Both the position numbers and the translations under genes were made by a program. Shown piece after piece: positions 17,691-25,715 of a stretch of 64,000 nucleotides of DNA (within the stretch, counting starts at the first letter, position 1; each line of letters begins with the position of its first letter). This DNA comes from an uncultured Psychromonas sp. Lineage in GTDB: Bacteria; Pseudomonadota; Gammaproteobacteria; Enterobacterales; Psychromonadaceae. The DNA is taken from the NCBI RefSeq assembly GCF_947489755.1, contig NZ_CANLFB010000006.1, positions 1 through 64,000 on the forward strand. The letters run 5' to 3'. Below the pieces are notes generated by a model. The model did no database searches. It was not told the origin of the DNA and saw only the letters and a list, made by a program, of their open reading frames with translations.

Positions 17691-17803
17691 CATGTTGGTT
17701 TTAGGTCACCTATCATCGCGTATTATGAACTCATTGAAACGCAGGACTCATCTTAAATAAAGGGTCTTGATACATTAAAATGACTTATAAGAGAGAGCAC
17801 AAC

Positions 17804-18157
17804 ATGAAAATGACTACAATTAAAACAGCACTTATCGCATCTACAATGGCTATCTTAAGCACACAAGCATTTGCTTACAATACGACATCACACCAAGCGA
17901 CTCGTACAATAACAACAGCAGACATGACAAGCAAAGCGGCAGCATACGACCTAGCTTTTGATAAACTAGCAACCTTAAAAACAGCATCACCGACAGAGCT
18001 AAATAATGACTTAGGTCGTGTCGCATTTAATTATCCAAACAGTGTAGAGCTAAATGATGGTGCATACATTACCGTGGCAGAAAAAATAAATGCCAATGGT
18101 AATACTGTCTACACTGGGTTAGTAAACGTCGGTGTTACATTCGACATGGTTGATTAA
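17804..18157 (+). CDS. DUF3316-like small secreted protein, paralogue 3
   Basis: 117 residues. The protein is identical to paralogue 1 from its start codon onward, while the DNA differs at synonymous positions, pointing either to selection on the protein or to gene conversion. The box, leader (with the GGGTCTT arm) and terminator are all present. Confidence 0.75.
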   Translation: MKMTTIKTALIASTMAILSTQAFAYNTTSHQATRTITTADMTSKAAAYDLAFDKLATLKTASPTELNNDLGRVAFNYPNSVELNDGAYITVAEKINANGNTVYTGLVNVGVTFDMVD

Positions 18158-18231
18158 ATTTTAAAAATCATCTGATGCTAACCACAATCAATGTGCCTAT
18201 CATTGAGTTTGACTTATAAAAGCAATCTAAG

Positions 18232-18259
18232 AAGGCTACCAAAACGGTAGCCTTTTTTG
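18232..18259 (+). terminator. Terminator of paralogue 3
   Basis: AAGGCTACC-AAAAC-GGTAGCCTT plus T run. Confidence 0.9.
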
Positions 18260-18352
18260 TGTTTAATCGCCGAGTAAAATGAGTACACTTGATCTTCATA
18301 GAATGATAATTTTCTATGCGGATAAAAATTAGCGTATAGGTAAGAAGTAAAA

Positions 18353-18408
18353 GTAAACAAGTAAACAAGTAAACAAGTAAACAAGTAAACAAGTAAACAA
18401 GTAAACAA
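18353..18408 (+). repeat. 8-bp tandem repeat (GTAAACAA)x7
   Basis: Seven perfect consecutive 8-bp units about 90 bp upstream of the paralogue 4 operator. Copy number differs from the equivalent repeat before paralogue 2. Confidence 0.95.
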
Positions 18409-18441
18409 GCTTATTCCCGATCAGATTACGTTTGCAATAAA

Positions 18442-18475
18442 AAGAACAAGAACAAGAACAAGAACAAGAACAAGA
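18442..18475 (+). repeat. 6-bp tandem repeat (AAGAAC)n
   Basis: Five to six AAGAAC units directly downstream of the 8-bp repeat and 24 bp upstream of the CusR-like box of paralogue 4. Only one unit is present at the equivalent position of paralogue 2. Confidence 0.9.
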
Positions 18476-18498
18476 GAATTTAAAAGAAATTAATCAAC

Positions 18499-18517
18499 AT
18501 GACAAAATAGTCATTTT
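18499..18517. promoter_or_regulatory. CusR-like box, copy 4
   Basis: ATGACAAAATAGTCATTTT, identical to copies 2 and 3. Confidence 0.65.
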
Positions 18518-18630
18518 CATGTTGGTTTTAGGTCACCTATCATCGCGTATTATAAACTCATTGAAACGCAGGACTCATCTTAAACAAAGGGTCTTGATAC
18601 ATTAAAATGACTTATAAGAGAGAGAACAAC

Positions 18631-18984
18631 ATGAAAATGACTACAATTAAAACTGCACTTATCGCGTCTACAATGGCTATCCTAAGTACACAAGCATTTG
18701 CTTACAATACAACATCACATCAAGCGACTCGTACAATAACAACAGCAGAAATGACAAGCAAAGCGGCAGCTTACGACCTAGCCTTTGATAAATTAGCAAC
18801 CTTAAAAACAGCGTCACCGACTGAGCTAAATAATGATTTAGGTCGTGTCGCATTTAATTATCCAAACAGTGTAGAGCTAAATGATGGTGCTTACATTACC
18901 GTGGCAGAAAAAATAAATGCAAATGGTAATACTGTCTACACTGGGTTAGTAAACGTCGGTGTTACATTCGACATGGTTGATTAA
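18631..18984 (+). CDS. DUF3316-like small secreted protein, paralogue 4
   Basis: 117 residues, differing from paralogues 1 and 3 by one residue (AEM for ADM) in the mature part. It is the unit with the longest simple-sequence repeats upstream. Its downstream terminator has one loop-side change (AAAAT) but stays paired. Confidence 0.75.
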   Translation: MKMTTIKTALIASTMAILSTQAFAYNTTSHQATRTITTAEMTSKAAAYDLAFDKLATLKTASPTELNNDLGRVAFNYPNSVELNDGAYITVAEKINANGNTVYTGLVNVGVTFDMVD

Positions 18985-19058
18985 ATTTTAAAAATCATCT
19001 GATGATAGGCTAAATAAATGCGCCTAATACTCAGTTTGACTTATAAAAGCAATCTAAG

Positions 19059-19084
19059 AAGGCTACCAAAATGGTAGCCTTCTT
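19059..19084 (+). terminator. Terminator of paralogue 4
   Basis: AAGGCTACC-AAAAT-GGTAGCCTT, followed by CTTTG rather than a long T run. Confidence 0.8.
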
Positions 19085-19179
19085 TGTGTTTAATCGCCGA
19101 GTAAAATGAGTATATTTAATCTTCAGTGGATGATAATTTCCTATGCAGATAAAAATTCGCATATAGGTAAGAGATAAAT

Positions 19180-19370
19180 AATCTCAGATCTGAATAAGCA
19201 AAGCGATACAACACTATAATTTCTACGTTAAATTACCTCTCAACAATCAATTATTACTTCAACAATTCCCTCTGAACTACCCAAAACTAACGACACCGTA
19301 CAGTCAAAAAATATAATTTTATGATTTTGAATACAATTCCGCTTTCATTAACCAGAATTTAGGTTATGTA
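19180..19370 (+). repeat. MITE-like dispersed repeat, family A, copy 1
   Basis: About 190 bp, ORF-free, similar throughout to 56041-56238 and partly to 52609-52758. The left end ATCTCAGATCTGAATAAG and right end TTAACCAGAATTTAGGTTA are imperfect inverted repeats of each other. It sits between paralogues 4 and 5 and accounts for the longer spacer there. Confidence 0.7.
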
Positions 19371-19444
19371 AGTTATGTAAGTTATTCGCGCTCTGTTTAC
19401 GTTTTTAATAAAAATAAAAAGGGTATTTAAAGCAATAAATCAAC

Positions 19445-19463
19445 ATGACAAAATAGTCATTTT
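19445..19463. promoter_or_regulatory. CusR-like box, copy 5
   Basis: ATGACAAAATAGTCATTTT, followed by the same GTTGGTTTTAGGTCATC segment and TATTAT -10 as in the other copies. Confidence 0.65.
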
Positions 19464-19576
19464 AGCGTTGGTTTTAGGTCATCTGCTATCGCGTATTATG
19501 AACTTATTGAAACGCAGGACTCATCTTAAACAAAGGGTCTTGATATATTAAAATGACTTATAAGAGAGAGCACAAC

Positions 19577-19930
19577 ATGAGAATGACTACAATTAAAACA
19601 GCACTTATCGCGTCTACAATGGCTATCCTAAGCACACAAGCATTTGCTTCAAACACAACTACACACCAGGCGACTCGTGTTGTACCTACTGCTGATATGA
19701 CAAGTAAAGCTGCAGCATATGACCTAGCTTTTGATAAGCTAGCAATATTAAAAACAGCGTCACCTACTGAGCTAAATAATGATTTAGGTCGTGTCGCCGT
19801 TAATTATCCGAACAGTGTGGAATTGAATGATGGTGCTTACATTACCGTGGCAGAAAAAATGAATGCAAATGGCAACACCGTCTACACTGGGCTAGTGAAT
19901 GTTAGTGTCACTTTTGACATGGCCGATTAA
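19577..19930 (+). CDS. DUF3316-like small secreted protein, paralogue 5 (most divergent)
   Basis: 117 residues with the same signal peptide. The mature N-terminus is different (SNTTTHQATRVVPTAD against YNTTSHQATRTITTAD), with further changes such as AVNYPN and NVSVTFDMAD. The regulatory region and terminator are conserved. Being the most diverged and separated from the others by an inserted repeat, it is probably the oldest copy. Confidence 0.75.
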   Translation: MRMTTIKTALIASTMAILSTQAFASNTTTHQATRVVPTADMTSKAAAYDLAFDKLAILKTASPTELNNDLGRVAVNYPNSVELNDGAYITVAEKMNANGNTVYTGLVNVSVTFDMAD

Positions 19931-20001
19931 ATTTAAAAATCACCTGAGACTAACCATAATCAATGTTCCTAGTACTCAGTTTTATTTATAAAAGCAATCT
20001 A

Positions 20002-20028
20002 AGAAGGCTACCAAAACGGTAGCCTTCT
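20002..20028 (+). terminator. Terminator of paralogue 5
   Basis: AAGGCTACC-AAAAC-GGTAGCCTT followed by CTTTG. Confidence 0.8.
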
Positions 20029-20089
20029 TTGTGTTTAAAGATTTTCAATTGTGGCAGACTGCGCTTTATAGCCAGCCCTTCAAAATATA

Positions 20090-20114
20090 TTAATACCGAT
20101 TAACCCGGTATTAA
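20090..20114 (-). terminator. Probable terminator of the histidine kinase gene
   Basis: TTAATACCG (20090-20098) pairs with CGGTATTAA (20106-20114). On the - strand it lies about 40 nt after the stop codon. The T-rich tail is weak. Confidence 0.5.
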
Positions 20115-20153
20115 TAGCTAACCTCTGTATGCGCCCCACTCTTAAAGCAGGCA

Positions 20154-21629
20154 TTATTTGTTTTTGTTGATAACAAATGTAAAGGACGTTACTTGATTAC
20201 TAGAAGCAACAGAAATAAAGCCACCATGCGCTTTAGCAATAGATTGTGTAATAGCTAAACCTAGCCCTACTCGCTCAAATGAACACCCAGTTCTTGCTTT
20301 ATCCGCTCGATAAAAACGGTCAAACAAATGAGGCATTTCTTCAGCTGGAATACAACTTTCACCATGATTAATAACGTCTATCGCCGTGCCTTGTTCATGT
20401 GCTCTAATGTTCACATTAATTTCACTTCCTTCGGTACTATGATGTATTGCATTAGAGATTAGGTTGTTAAATGCGCGACGTAGCATCAGCCTATCTCCCT
20501 GTACTTCTGCACTGCCTTTCAACACGAGACGAAGATTACGATCTTCTGCAAGCGCATCATAAAACTCAAATAAATCTGCAATCTCTTGCTCTAAAGTAAT
20601 TGTCTCATTAGAAAGTAATAGTTGATCATTGTCTGCTTTGGCTAAAAATAACATGTCAGTGATCATTCTTGCCAAACGCTCAAATTCCTCAACATTGGAG
20701 CCAAGCGCCATCAGATATTCATCTTTATTACGTGATTGAGATAAAACCACTTGAGTTTGCATCATTAAATTATTAATGGGTGTACGAAGTTCATGAGCAA
20801 TATCAGAAGTGAAGTTCTCTAATCGTCGAAAAGATTCATCTAATCTATCTAACATATTATTTAATGTTTCAGATAGCCCCAAAATTTCAATCGGTAGGTT
20901 ATCAACAGGCATCCGCTGTTTAATATTTGTACTGGTAATTAATTTGGCTTTTTTAGATAACATTTTTAACGGTCGTAAACCATGGTAGGTCAAAAACCAC
21001 TGTAAAGCGCCACTAATTAAAGCAGCAATAACAGTAAATTTAATTAATGCACTTTTAAATGCATTTAAAAAACCTTTACGCTGGCTAGTGTTGATTGCGA
21101 CCGTCGCAATCACAGTCGATTGTTCATTATCATCGAAGATAAAACGAAATTGCATTCCTCGGTAAGTACTTCCTTTATCTTCCCACTCTAATATTTTTTC
21201 TTCTATTTCGTCGAGCGGCATGTTTTTTATACGCTTAGTCGGGTTCTGTTCCGGTATTTCTTGATTTACGTCATAACCAATAAATTTATTGTTTTCCTCG
21301 TTAATTACACTGTCTGGAAAGCGAATGTTATCAGAGGCATAAAAAATCACTTTATCGCTCGGATCACGTACTCTAATAACCACTCCTTCAAGTTCTTCGA
21401 GTGTTTTAACAATGGAAGAAAACTGATTATTAAAATTATTTTGGGATATAACGTCTCTCATAATATACGCTTTGTTTTGCAATTCATGCGTATCTTCTGC
21501 TAGAAAATAATTGTACATTTCATTCTTTAAAAATAGAGAAAAACAAACAAGCCCAGTAATTGCAGCAACCGAAAAAAAGCAAGTTAGTCGTAAAGTTAAT
21601 GAATGTTGCAATATCATGTTTTTTTCCAT
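20154..21629 (-). CDS. CusS/HprS-type sensor histidine kinase
   Basis: 491 residues. Transmembrane helix 1 spans about 14-34 and helix 2 about 194-214, flanking a periplasmic sensor of about 160 residues. HAMP (about 215-265), HisKA with H279 (FTSDIAHELRTPINN), and HATPase motifs NLISNAIHHS, FDRFYRADKAR and GLGLAI follow. The order fits the heavy-metal sensor kinases (CusS, CopS). The periplasmic part is poor in the His/Met residues used for Cu/Ag, while helix 1 carries two cysteines (C17, C29), recalling the membrane cysteine used for H2O2 sensing by HprS. The ligand is therefore open. The gene is divergent from its regulator instead of sharing an operon. Confidence 0.88.
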   Translation of the reverse strand: MEKNMILQHSLTLRLTCFFSVAAITGLVCFSLFLKNEMYNYFLAEDTHELQNKAYIMRDVISQNNFNNQFSSIVKTLEELEGVVIRVRDPSDKVIFYASDNIRFPDSVINEENNKFIGYDVNQEIPEQNPTKRIKNMPLDEIEEKILEWEDKGSTYRGMQFRFIFDDNEQSTVIATVAINTSQRKGFLNAFKSALIKFTVIAALISGALQWFLTYHGLRPLKMLSKKAKLITSTNIKQRMPVDNLPIEILGLSETLNNMLDRLDESFRRLENFTSDIAHELRTPINNLMMQTQVVLSQSRNKDEYLMALGSNVEEFERLARMITDMLFLAKADNDQLLLSNETITLEQEIADLFEFYDALAEDRNLRLVLKGSAEVQGDRLMLRRAFNNLISNAIHHSTEGSEINVNIRAHEQGTAIDVINHGESCIPAEEMPHLFDRFYRADKARTGCSFERVGLGLAITQSIAKAHGGFISVASSNQVTSFTFVINKNK

Positions 21630-21704
21630 AAATAAAAGAATGTCACGGATTGATTAGGTTAGTATAACCTTATCAAATTAGACAAGGCAGTGTTACTTTC
21701 CTAG

Positions 21705-21723
21705 ATGACATAAATACCATTTT
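21705..21723. promoter_or_regulatory. Degenerate CusR-like box between kinase and regulator genes
   Basis: ATGACATAAATACCATTTT matches the array box at 14 of 19 positions, keeping the outer half-sites ATGACA and CATTTT. It lies in the divergent promoter region and suggests autoregulation. Confidence 0.4.
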
Positions 21724-21852
21724 GAGGTAAATTTTACGTTGTATCTAAGAAATTTCTTTCTTAAACTCAGTATGGCACCTTTCCTGATTTACTTTTCAAC
21801 GAATAAATCAGCCTAATATTTATCACTACTTTTCAATAATAACGAGAAAGCA

Positions 21853-22557
21853 ATGAGATTATTAATTGTCGAAGATGAGAAAAAAACCGGTGAGTACCTT
21901 AAAAAAGGATTAACTGAATCTAGCTTTACCGTAGATTTAGCTGACAATGGCCTTGATGGTTTGCATCAAGCAATGAGTGAAGAATATGACCTTATTCTTC
22001 TTGATGTCATGCTACCTAAACTCAATGGTTGGCAAATTTTACAAACATTACGCAGTAGCGATATTGATATCCCAGTATTAATGCTAACAGCGAGAGATCA
22101 AGTAGAAGATCGCGTAAAAGGACTGGAACTAGGAGCCGATGATTACTTGGTAAAACCCTTTGCTTTTGTTGAACTACTCGCTCGTATTCGTAATATTCTC
22201 AAAAGAAACAATACTTCAGTACAAAATGACACAAGCATGCAAGTTGAAAACTTACAATTAGATCTGCTCGGCCGACGTGTTTATCGAGACAATGAATCCA
22301 TTAACTTAACAGCAAAAGAATTTTCACTATTAGAGTTACTGATGCAACGAAGAGGTGAAGTATTAAGCCGTTCGTTAATTGCCTCTCAAGTATGGGATAT
22401 GAATTTTGATAGTGATACTAATGTCATTGATGTTGCCATTAGACGGTTACGTAATAAAATAGACAAACCTTTTGAACCCAAATTGATTCACACTATTCGT
22501 GGTATGGGTTATGTACTAGATGTCATGGATACTATTGATGACAACGAAAGTGAGTGA
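21853..22557 (+). CDS. CusR/HprR-type OmpR-family response regulator
   Basis: 234 residues. Receiver domain with D8, phospho-acceptor D51 ([14 protein letters not shown]), T79 and K101 ([15 protein letters not shown]), then an OmpR-type winged helix (about 125-225; [50 protein letters not shown]). Length and motifs fit CusR/CopR/HprR. It is the obvious reader of the CusR-like boxes that precede the five DUF3316-like genes. No copper efflux genes are in the window. Confidence 0.92.
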   Translation: MRLLIVEDEKKTGEYLKKGLTESSFTVDLADNGLDGLHQAMSEEYDLILLDVMLPKLNGWQILQTLRSSDIDIPVLMLTARDQVEDRVKGLELGADDYLVKPFAFVELLARIRNILKRNNTSVQNDTSMQVENLQLDLLGRRVYRDNESINLTAKEFSLLELLMQRRGEVLSRSLIASQVWDMNFDSDTNVIDVAIRRLRNKIDKPFEPKLIHTIRGMGYVLDVMDTIDDNESE

Positions 22558-22947
22558 ACTTGATAAGCAGTGTTATTGACAAATAATCGACTCTATTTCT
22601 CATAGTGCTCAATACACAGACGATAAGGCATCGATTGGCTAGAATGTCGAATTAATTAGCGAGGTAATAATGCCTTGCTTCGGCTTTTGATAACATATCA
22701 TTCTTGAACCCAAGTCACTGGTAAGGTTCGGTTCTTAGCTGTTGCTTACCAGGATACTCGCATCTTCATTAAGAAATAATGATTAGCCTACCGCGAATAA
22801 CATCATACCTCATGAATTTTTATCGATGTTCACCAATGAGCATAAGTTAAATTACCTTTCCATTAACTCAGATTAAGATTAAATAGAAAGGCTAAATAAA
22901 TTAAGCAATACACTTATGCAGTGAACTCAAAAAAGAGAAATGCCAAC
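22558..22947. other. Gene-poor spacer
   Basis: About 390 bp between the 3' ends of the response regulator and the hydroxy-acid oxidase genes. No ORF, palindromic terminator with a T run, or repeat was recognised. Confidence 0.4.
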
Positions 22948-24105
22948 TTAAGTGCGAAAACGTAAATTATCACTCGATAGCTGGTCGATAGACGTCTTCC
23001 CCATTAACTTCATATCTCGCTCTAGCTCAGCACGCATTAATCCTAAGGCTCTTTCAACGCCTGGTTGCCCAGCTGCGGCAAGAGGATACAAATACATTCT
23101 GCCAATACCAACTGCTTTAGCGCCTAGCGATAATGCTTTTAATACATGTGTACCACGCTGTATGCCGCTATCAAAAATAACATCTATTTCATCACCGACT
23201 TCAGCTACTATTTCAGCTAATTGATCAAAAGAACTGCGGGAACCATCCAATTGACGCCCACCATGATTAGAGATAATGATACCCGTACAACCAATTTCAA
23301 CGGCTTTTCTAGCGTCTTCTCGGCTCATAATTCCTTTTAAACAAAATTGCCCATTCCAAAATTTAACCATCTCCGCTACATCATCCCAATTCATTGAAGG
23401 GTCTAACATATTAGTAAAATAATCACCGATCGACGTAGCGCCTTTTCCCATATCTACATGCTGTTCAAGTTGCGGTAAACTAAAAGGCTCATGAGTAATA
23501 TAGTTAATACCCCACATCGGTTTAAGTACAAATTGCAACATACCGCTGAGGTTTAAACGAAATGGGATGGAGAAGCCCGTACGCAAGTCACGCTCACGAT
23601 TACCGCCCGTGATTGAATCAACCGTTAACATCATCACTTGCACGCCAGCCGCTTTTGCCCGTTCCATCATCGCTTTGTTTAATTCACGGTCTTTATGAAA
23701 GTAAAATTGATAAACCTGAGGTGTATTGGTTTGTTTCGCAATGTCTTCCATACTCACGGTACCCAAAGATGATACGCCAAACATTGTGCCATATTTTTCA
23801 GCCGCTCCAGCGACCGCCCTTTCACCTTGGTGATGAAATAAACGCTGTAATGCAGTCGGTGAACAATACACGGGCATATCTAGTTTTTGTCCCATCACAG
23901 TGACCGATAAATCCACATCCTTCACGCCCGTTAATACGCTTGGTATTAAATCACAGGTTTCAAAAGCGGTGGTATTGCGTCTGTAAGTAGTTTCATCATC
24001 AGATCCACCATCGATATAATTAAAAATAGGACCAGGTAAACGCTTTTTAGCCAAGGTACGAAAATCTTGAAAATTATGACAATCCTTTAATCTCATTAGC
24101 ATCAC
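22948..24105 (-). CDS. FMN-dependent alpha-hydroxy-acid oxidase/dehydrogenase (LldD-like)
   Basis: 385 residues. This is a TIM-barrel flavoenzyme of the glycolate oxidase/L-lactate dehydrogenase family: LPGPIFNYIDGGSDDETTYRRN near the N-terminus, YQFYFHKDRELN, MLTVDSITGGNRERDLRTGF, and the catalytic-base motif IISNHGGRQLDGSRS near residue 280, then VIFDSGIQRGTHVLKALSLGAKAVGIGR for the FMN phosphate. It oxidises an alpha-hydroxy acid such as L-lactate to the 2-oxo acid. The exact substrate is not decided by these motifs. The divergent LysR gene is probably its regulator. Confidence 0.85.
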   Translation of the reverse strand: MMLMRLKDCHNFQDFRTLAKKRLPGPIFNYIDGGSDDETTYRRNTTAFETCDLIPSVLTGVKDVDLSVTVMGQKLDMPVYCSPTALQRLFHHQGERAVAGAAEKYGTMFGVSSLGTVSMEDIAKQTNTPQVYQFYFHKDRELNKAMMERAKAAGVQVMMLTVDSITGGNRERDLRTGFSIPFRLNLSGMLQFVLKPMWGINYITHEPFSLPQLEQHVDMGKGATSIGDYFTNMLDPSMNWDDVAEMVKFWNGQFCLKGIMSREDARKAVEIGCTGIIISNHGGRQLDGSRSSFDQLAEIVAEVGDEIDVIFDSGIQRGTHVLKALSLGAKAVGIGRMYLYPLAAAGQPGVERALGLMRAELERDMKLMGKTSIDQLSSDNLRFRT

Positions 24106-24228
24106 TGTAATATTCCTTATCTTTTACTTATCTGTGAGTGGGATCTTATGACTTACTATAGTCTTTGATTGATTTACAATAAATACGACATAAAATAATA
24201 AACTATTTCCTAAAACGGCCTAATAAAA

Positions 24229-25128
24229 TTGAACTCAGCAGATCTCACTTTATTTGCTTACGTCGCGGATACTGGCTCTTTCAGTAAAGCCGCACTACAA
24301 GCTGATTTATCAACGCCCGCGCTCAGCAAAAGAATTACTAAACTAGAGCGCTCTCTTGGCGTACAACTTATTCACCGTACGACGCGTCGTCTCAGCTTGA
24401 CCGAAGCAGGCGAAAACCTTTATGTTCATGCTAAAAATATAGAAGGCCAAGTCAGCGATGCGATTGCTTCTGTCTCAGCCTTTAGCCAAGGTTTAAGCGG
24501 GCACATTAAATTATCCGTGCCGACTATCTCTGGCGAGCTATTACTATCCGAGGCGATTGCTGATTTTTGTCAACAATATCCTAATATTAGTGTCGACATG
24601 CGCCTTGAAAACAACTTCGTTAATCTTGTTGAAGAAGGTCTCGATTTAGCAATACGAACAGGCATATTGGAAGACTCTAGTTTAATAGCAAAGCCATTAA
24701 TTCAATCTAACTGGGTCGTATGTTGTTCGCCAAGTTATAGAGATAAATATGGTGAAGTGACGACCATTGAAGCGCTCAAAACACATAATTGTCTTGCTTA
24801 TACTTATCAGGCGCAGGGATCATTTGATTGGCGGTTCACGAAAAATGGAATAGAAGAAACGGTTCGTATCAGTGGTAGTTTAGCCACCAATAATGCACAA
24901 GCATTACGTAAAGCAGCCTTAGCCGGTTTTGGTATTGTTTATGTGCCACGTTGTTGTGTTTATGAGGATCTACAAAAAGGAAAGTTAATCAGTATGTTAA
25001 CTGATTATACGCCAAGGCAACTCGGTGTTTATGCCATCTACCCTTTTACTAAACATTTACCTGAAAAGTTAAAGCTTTTAATTCAACATCTTAAACAAGC
25101 TTATACCGATAAAAAAGAATACTTTTAA
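24229..25128 (+). CDS. LysR-type transcriptional regulator
   Basis: 299 residues from a TTG start (24229), chosen because NSADLTLFAYVADTGSFSKAALQADLSTPALSKRI is the full canonical helix-turn-helix. The effector-binding domain follows (about 90-295). It is divergent from the alpha-hydroxy-acid oxidase gene, 123 bp away, the usual layout for a LysR regulator and its target. The effector may be the hydroxy acid (inference). Confidence 0.88.
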   Translation: MNSADLTLFAYVADTGSFSKAALQADLSTPALSKRITKLERSLGVQLIHRTTRRLSLTEAGENLYVHAKNIEGQVSDAIASVSAFSQGLSGHIKLSVPTISGELLLSEAIADFCQQYPNISVDMRLENNFVNLVEEGLDLAIRTGILEDSSLIAKPLIQSNWVVCCSPSYRDKYGEVTTIEALKTHNCLAYTYQAQGSFDWRFTKNGIEETVRISGSLATNNAQALRKAALAGFGIVYVPRCCVYEDLQKGKLISMLTDYTPRQLGVYAIYPFTKHLPEKLKLLIQHLKQAYTDKKEYF

Positions 25129-25278
25129 AGTACTTACAACATTAAGTAATGAGTTTTTGGGTCAGCTATTCTGGTTTAAACATAGCAGGACACTTTCTTA
25201 AAGGATTGTTCAAATTCAATTAGCGAATGAACATCACTCACTGATTGTATCCTAACGCTTAGCGTCACCTAACATTGT

Positions 25279-25493
25279 TTAGCTAAGCAAAGGTGAAATA
25301 GCCAATACTAACGATACTACAATAACGACAAAACCAATTAACACATAAAAAGACGCAACGAGAAATTCAATAGTAATAAAGTGTCTCTGACAGCGATACT
25401 TTGGTTCGTTTAGATTGAGCTATAATAACCAGCCTCCTGCCAATAAAAAAACGGGACCACTAAAAAGTAGATTGCTTTTAAATATTTGCCCAT
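25279..25493 (-). pseudogene. Decayed small membrane-protein gene, copy A
   Basis: On the - strand, MGKYLKAIYFLVVPFF begins at 25493 but soon runs into a TAA. Restoring one missing base and reading through one TAG gives a further stretch containing LNEPKYRCQRHFITIEF followed by a hydrophobic tail (VLIGFVVIVVSLVLAISPLLS) ending at 25279. The DNA is clearly homologous to 27102-27290. Both copies are broken, at different places. Family unknown; the lineage-specific motif NEP-YRCQ-H-ITI is shared. Confidence 0.6.
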
Positions 25494-25715
25494 AGGTGTA
25501 GATACCCTGTCTTTTCCTTGCCTTAGTTCGTTTTGGCATGAAATAAAAATATACATTTATGATTAATTTTAATATGTATTTATGACATATAATGAATCTA
25601 CAAAGTTCTTTTTAAATGAGTTCTTTTTAAATTAATTATTTTTTGTATTACTTGGTTATTTACCTAAAAATACACATATGAATGATTACTTATTTAATCA
25701 AATTAGGGTTTGATA

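Noticed and set aside
16659-18408. Leftward frames reading MFTCLLVYLFTCLLV-type proteins
   Set aside because: They are translations of the GTAAACAA tandem repeat on the opposite strand and the terminators of the DUF3316-like genes; there is no ribosome-binding site or conservation.
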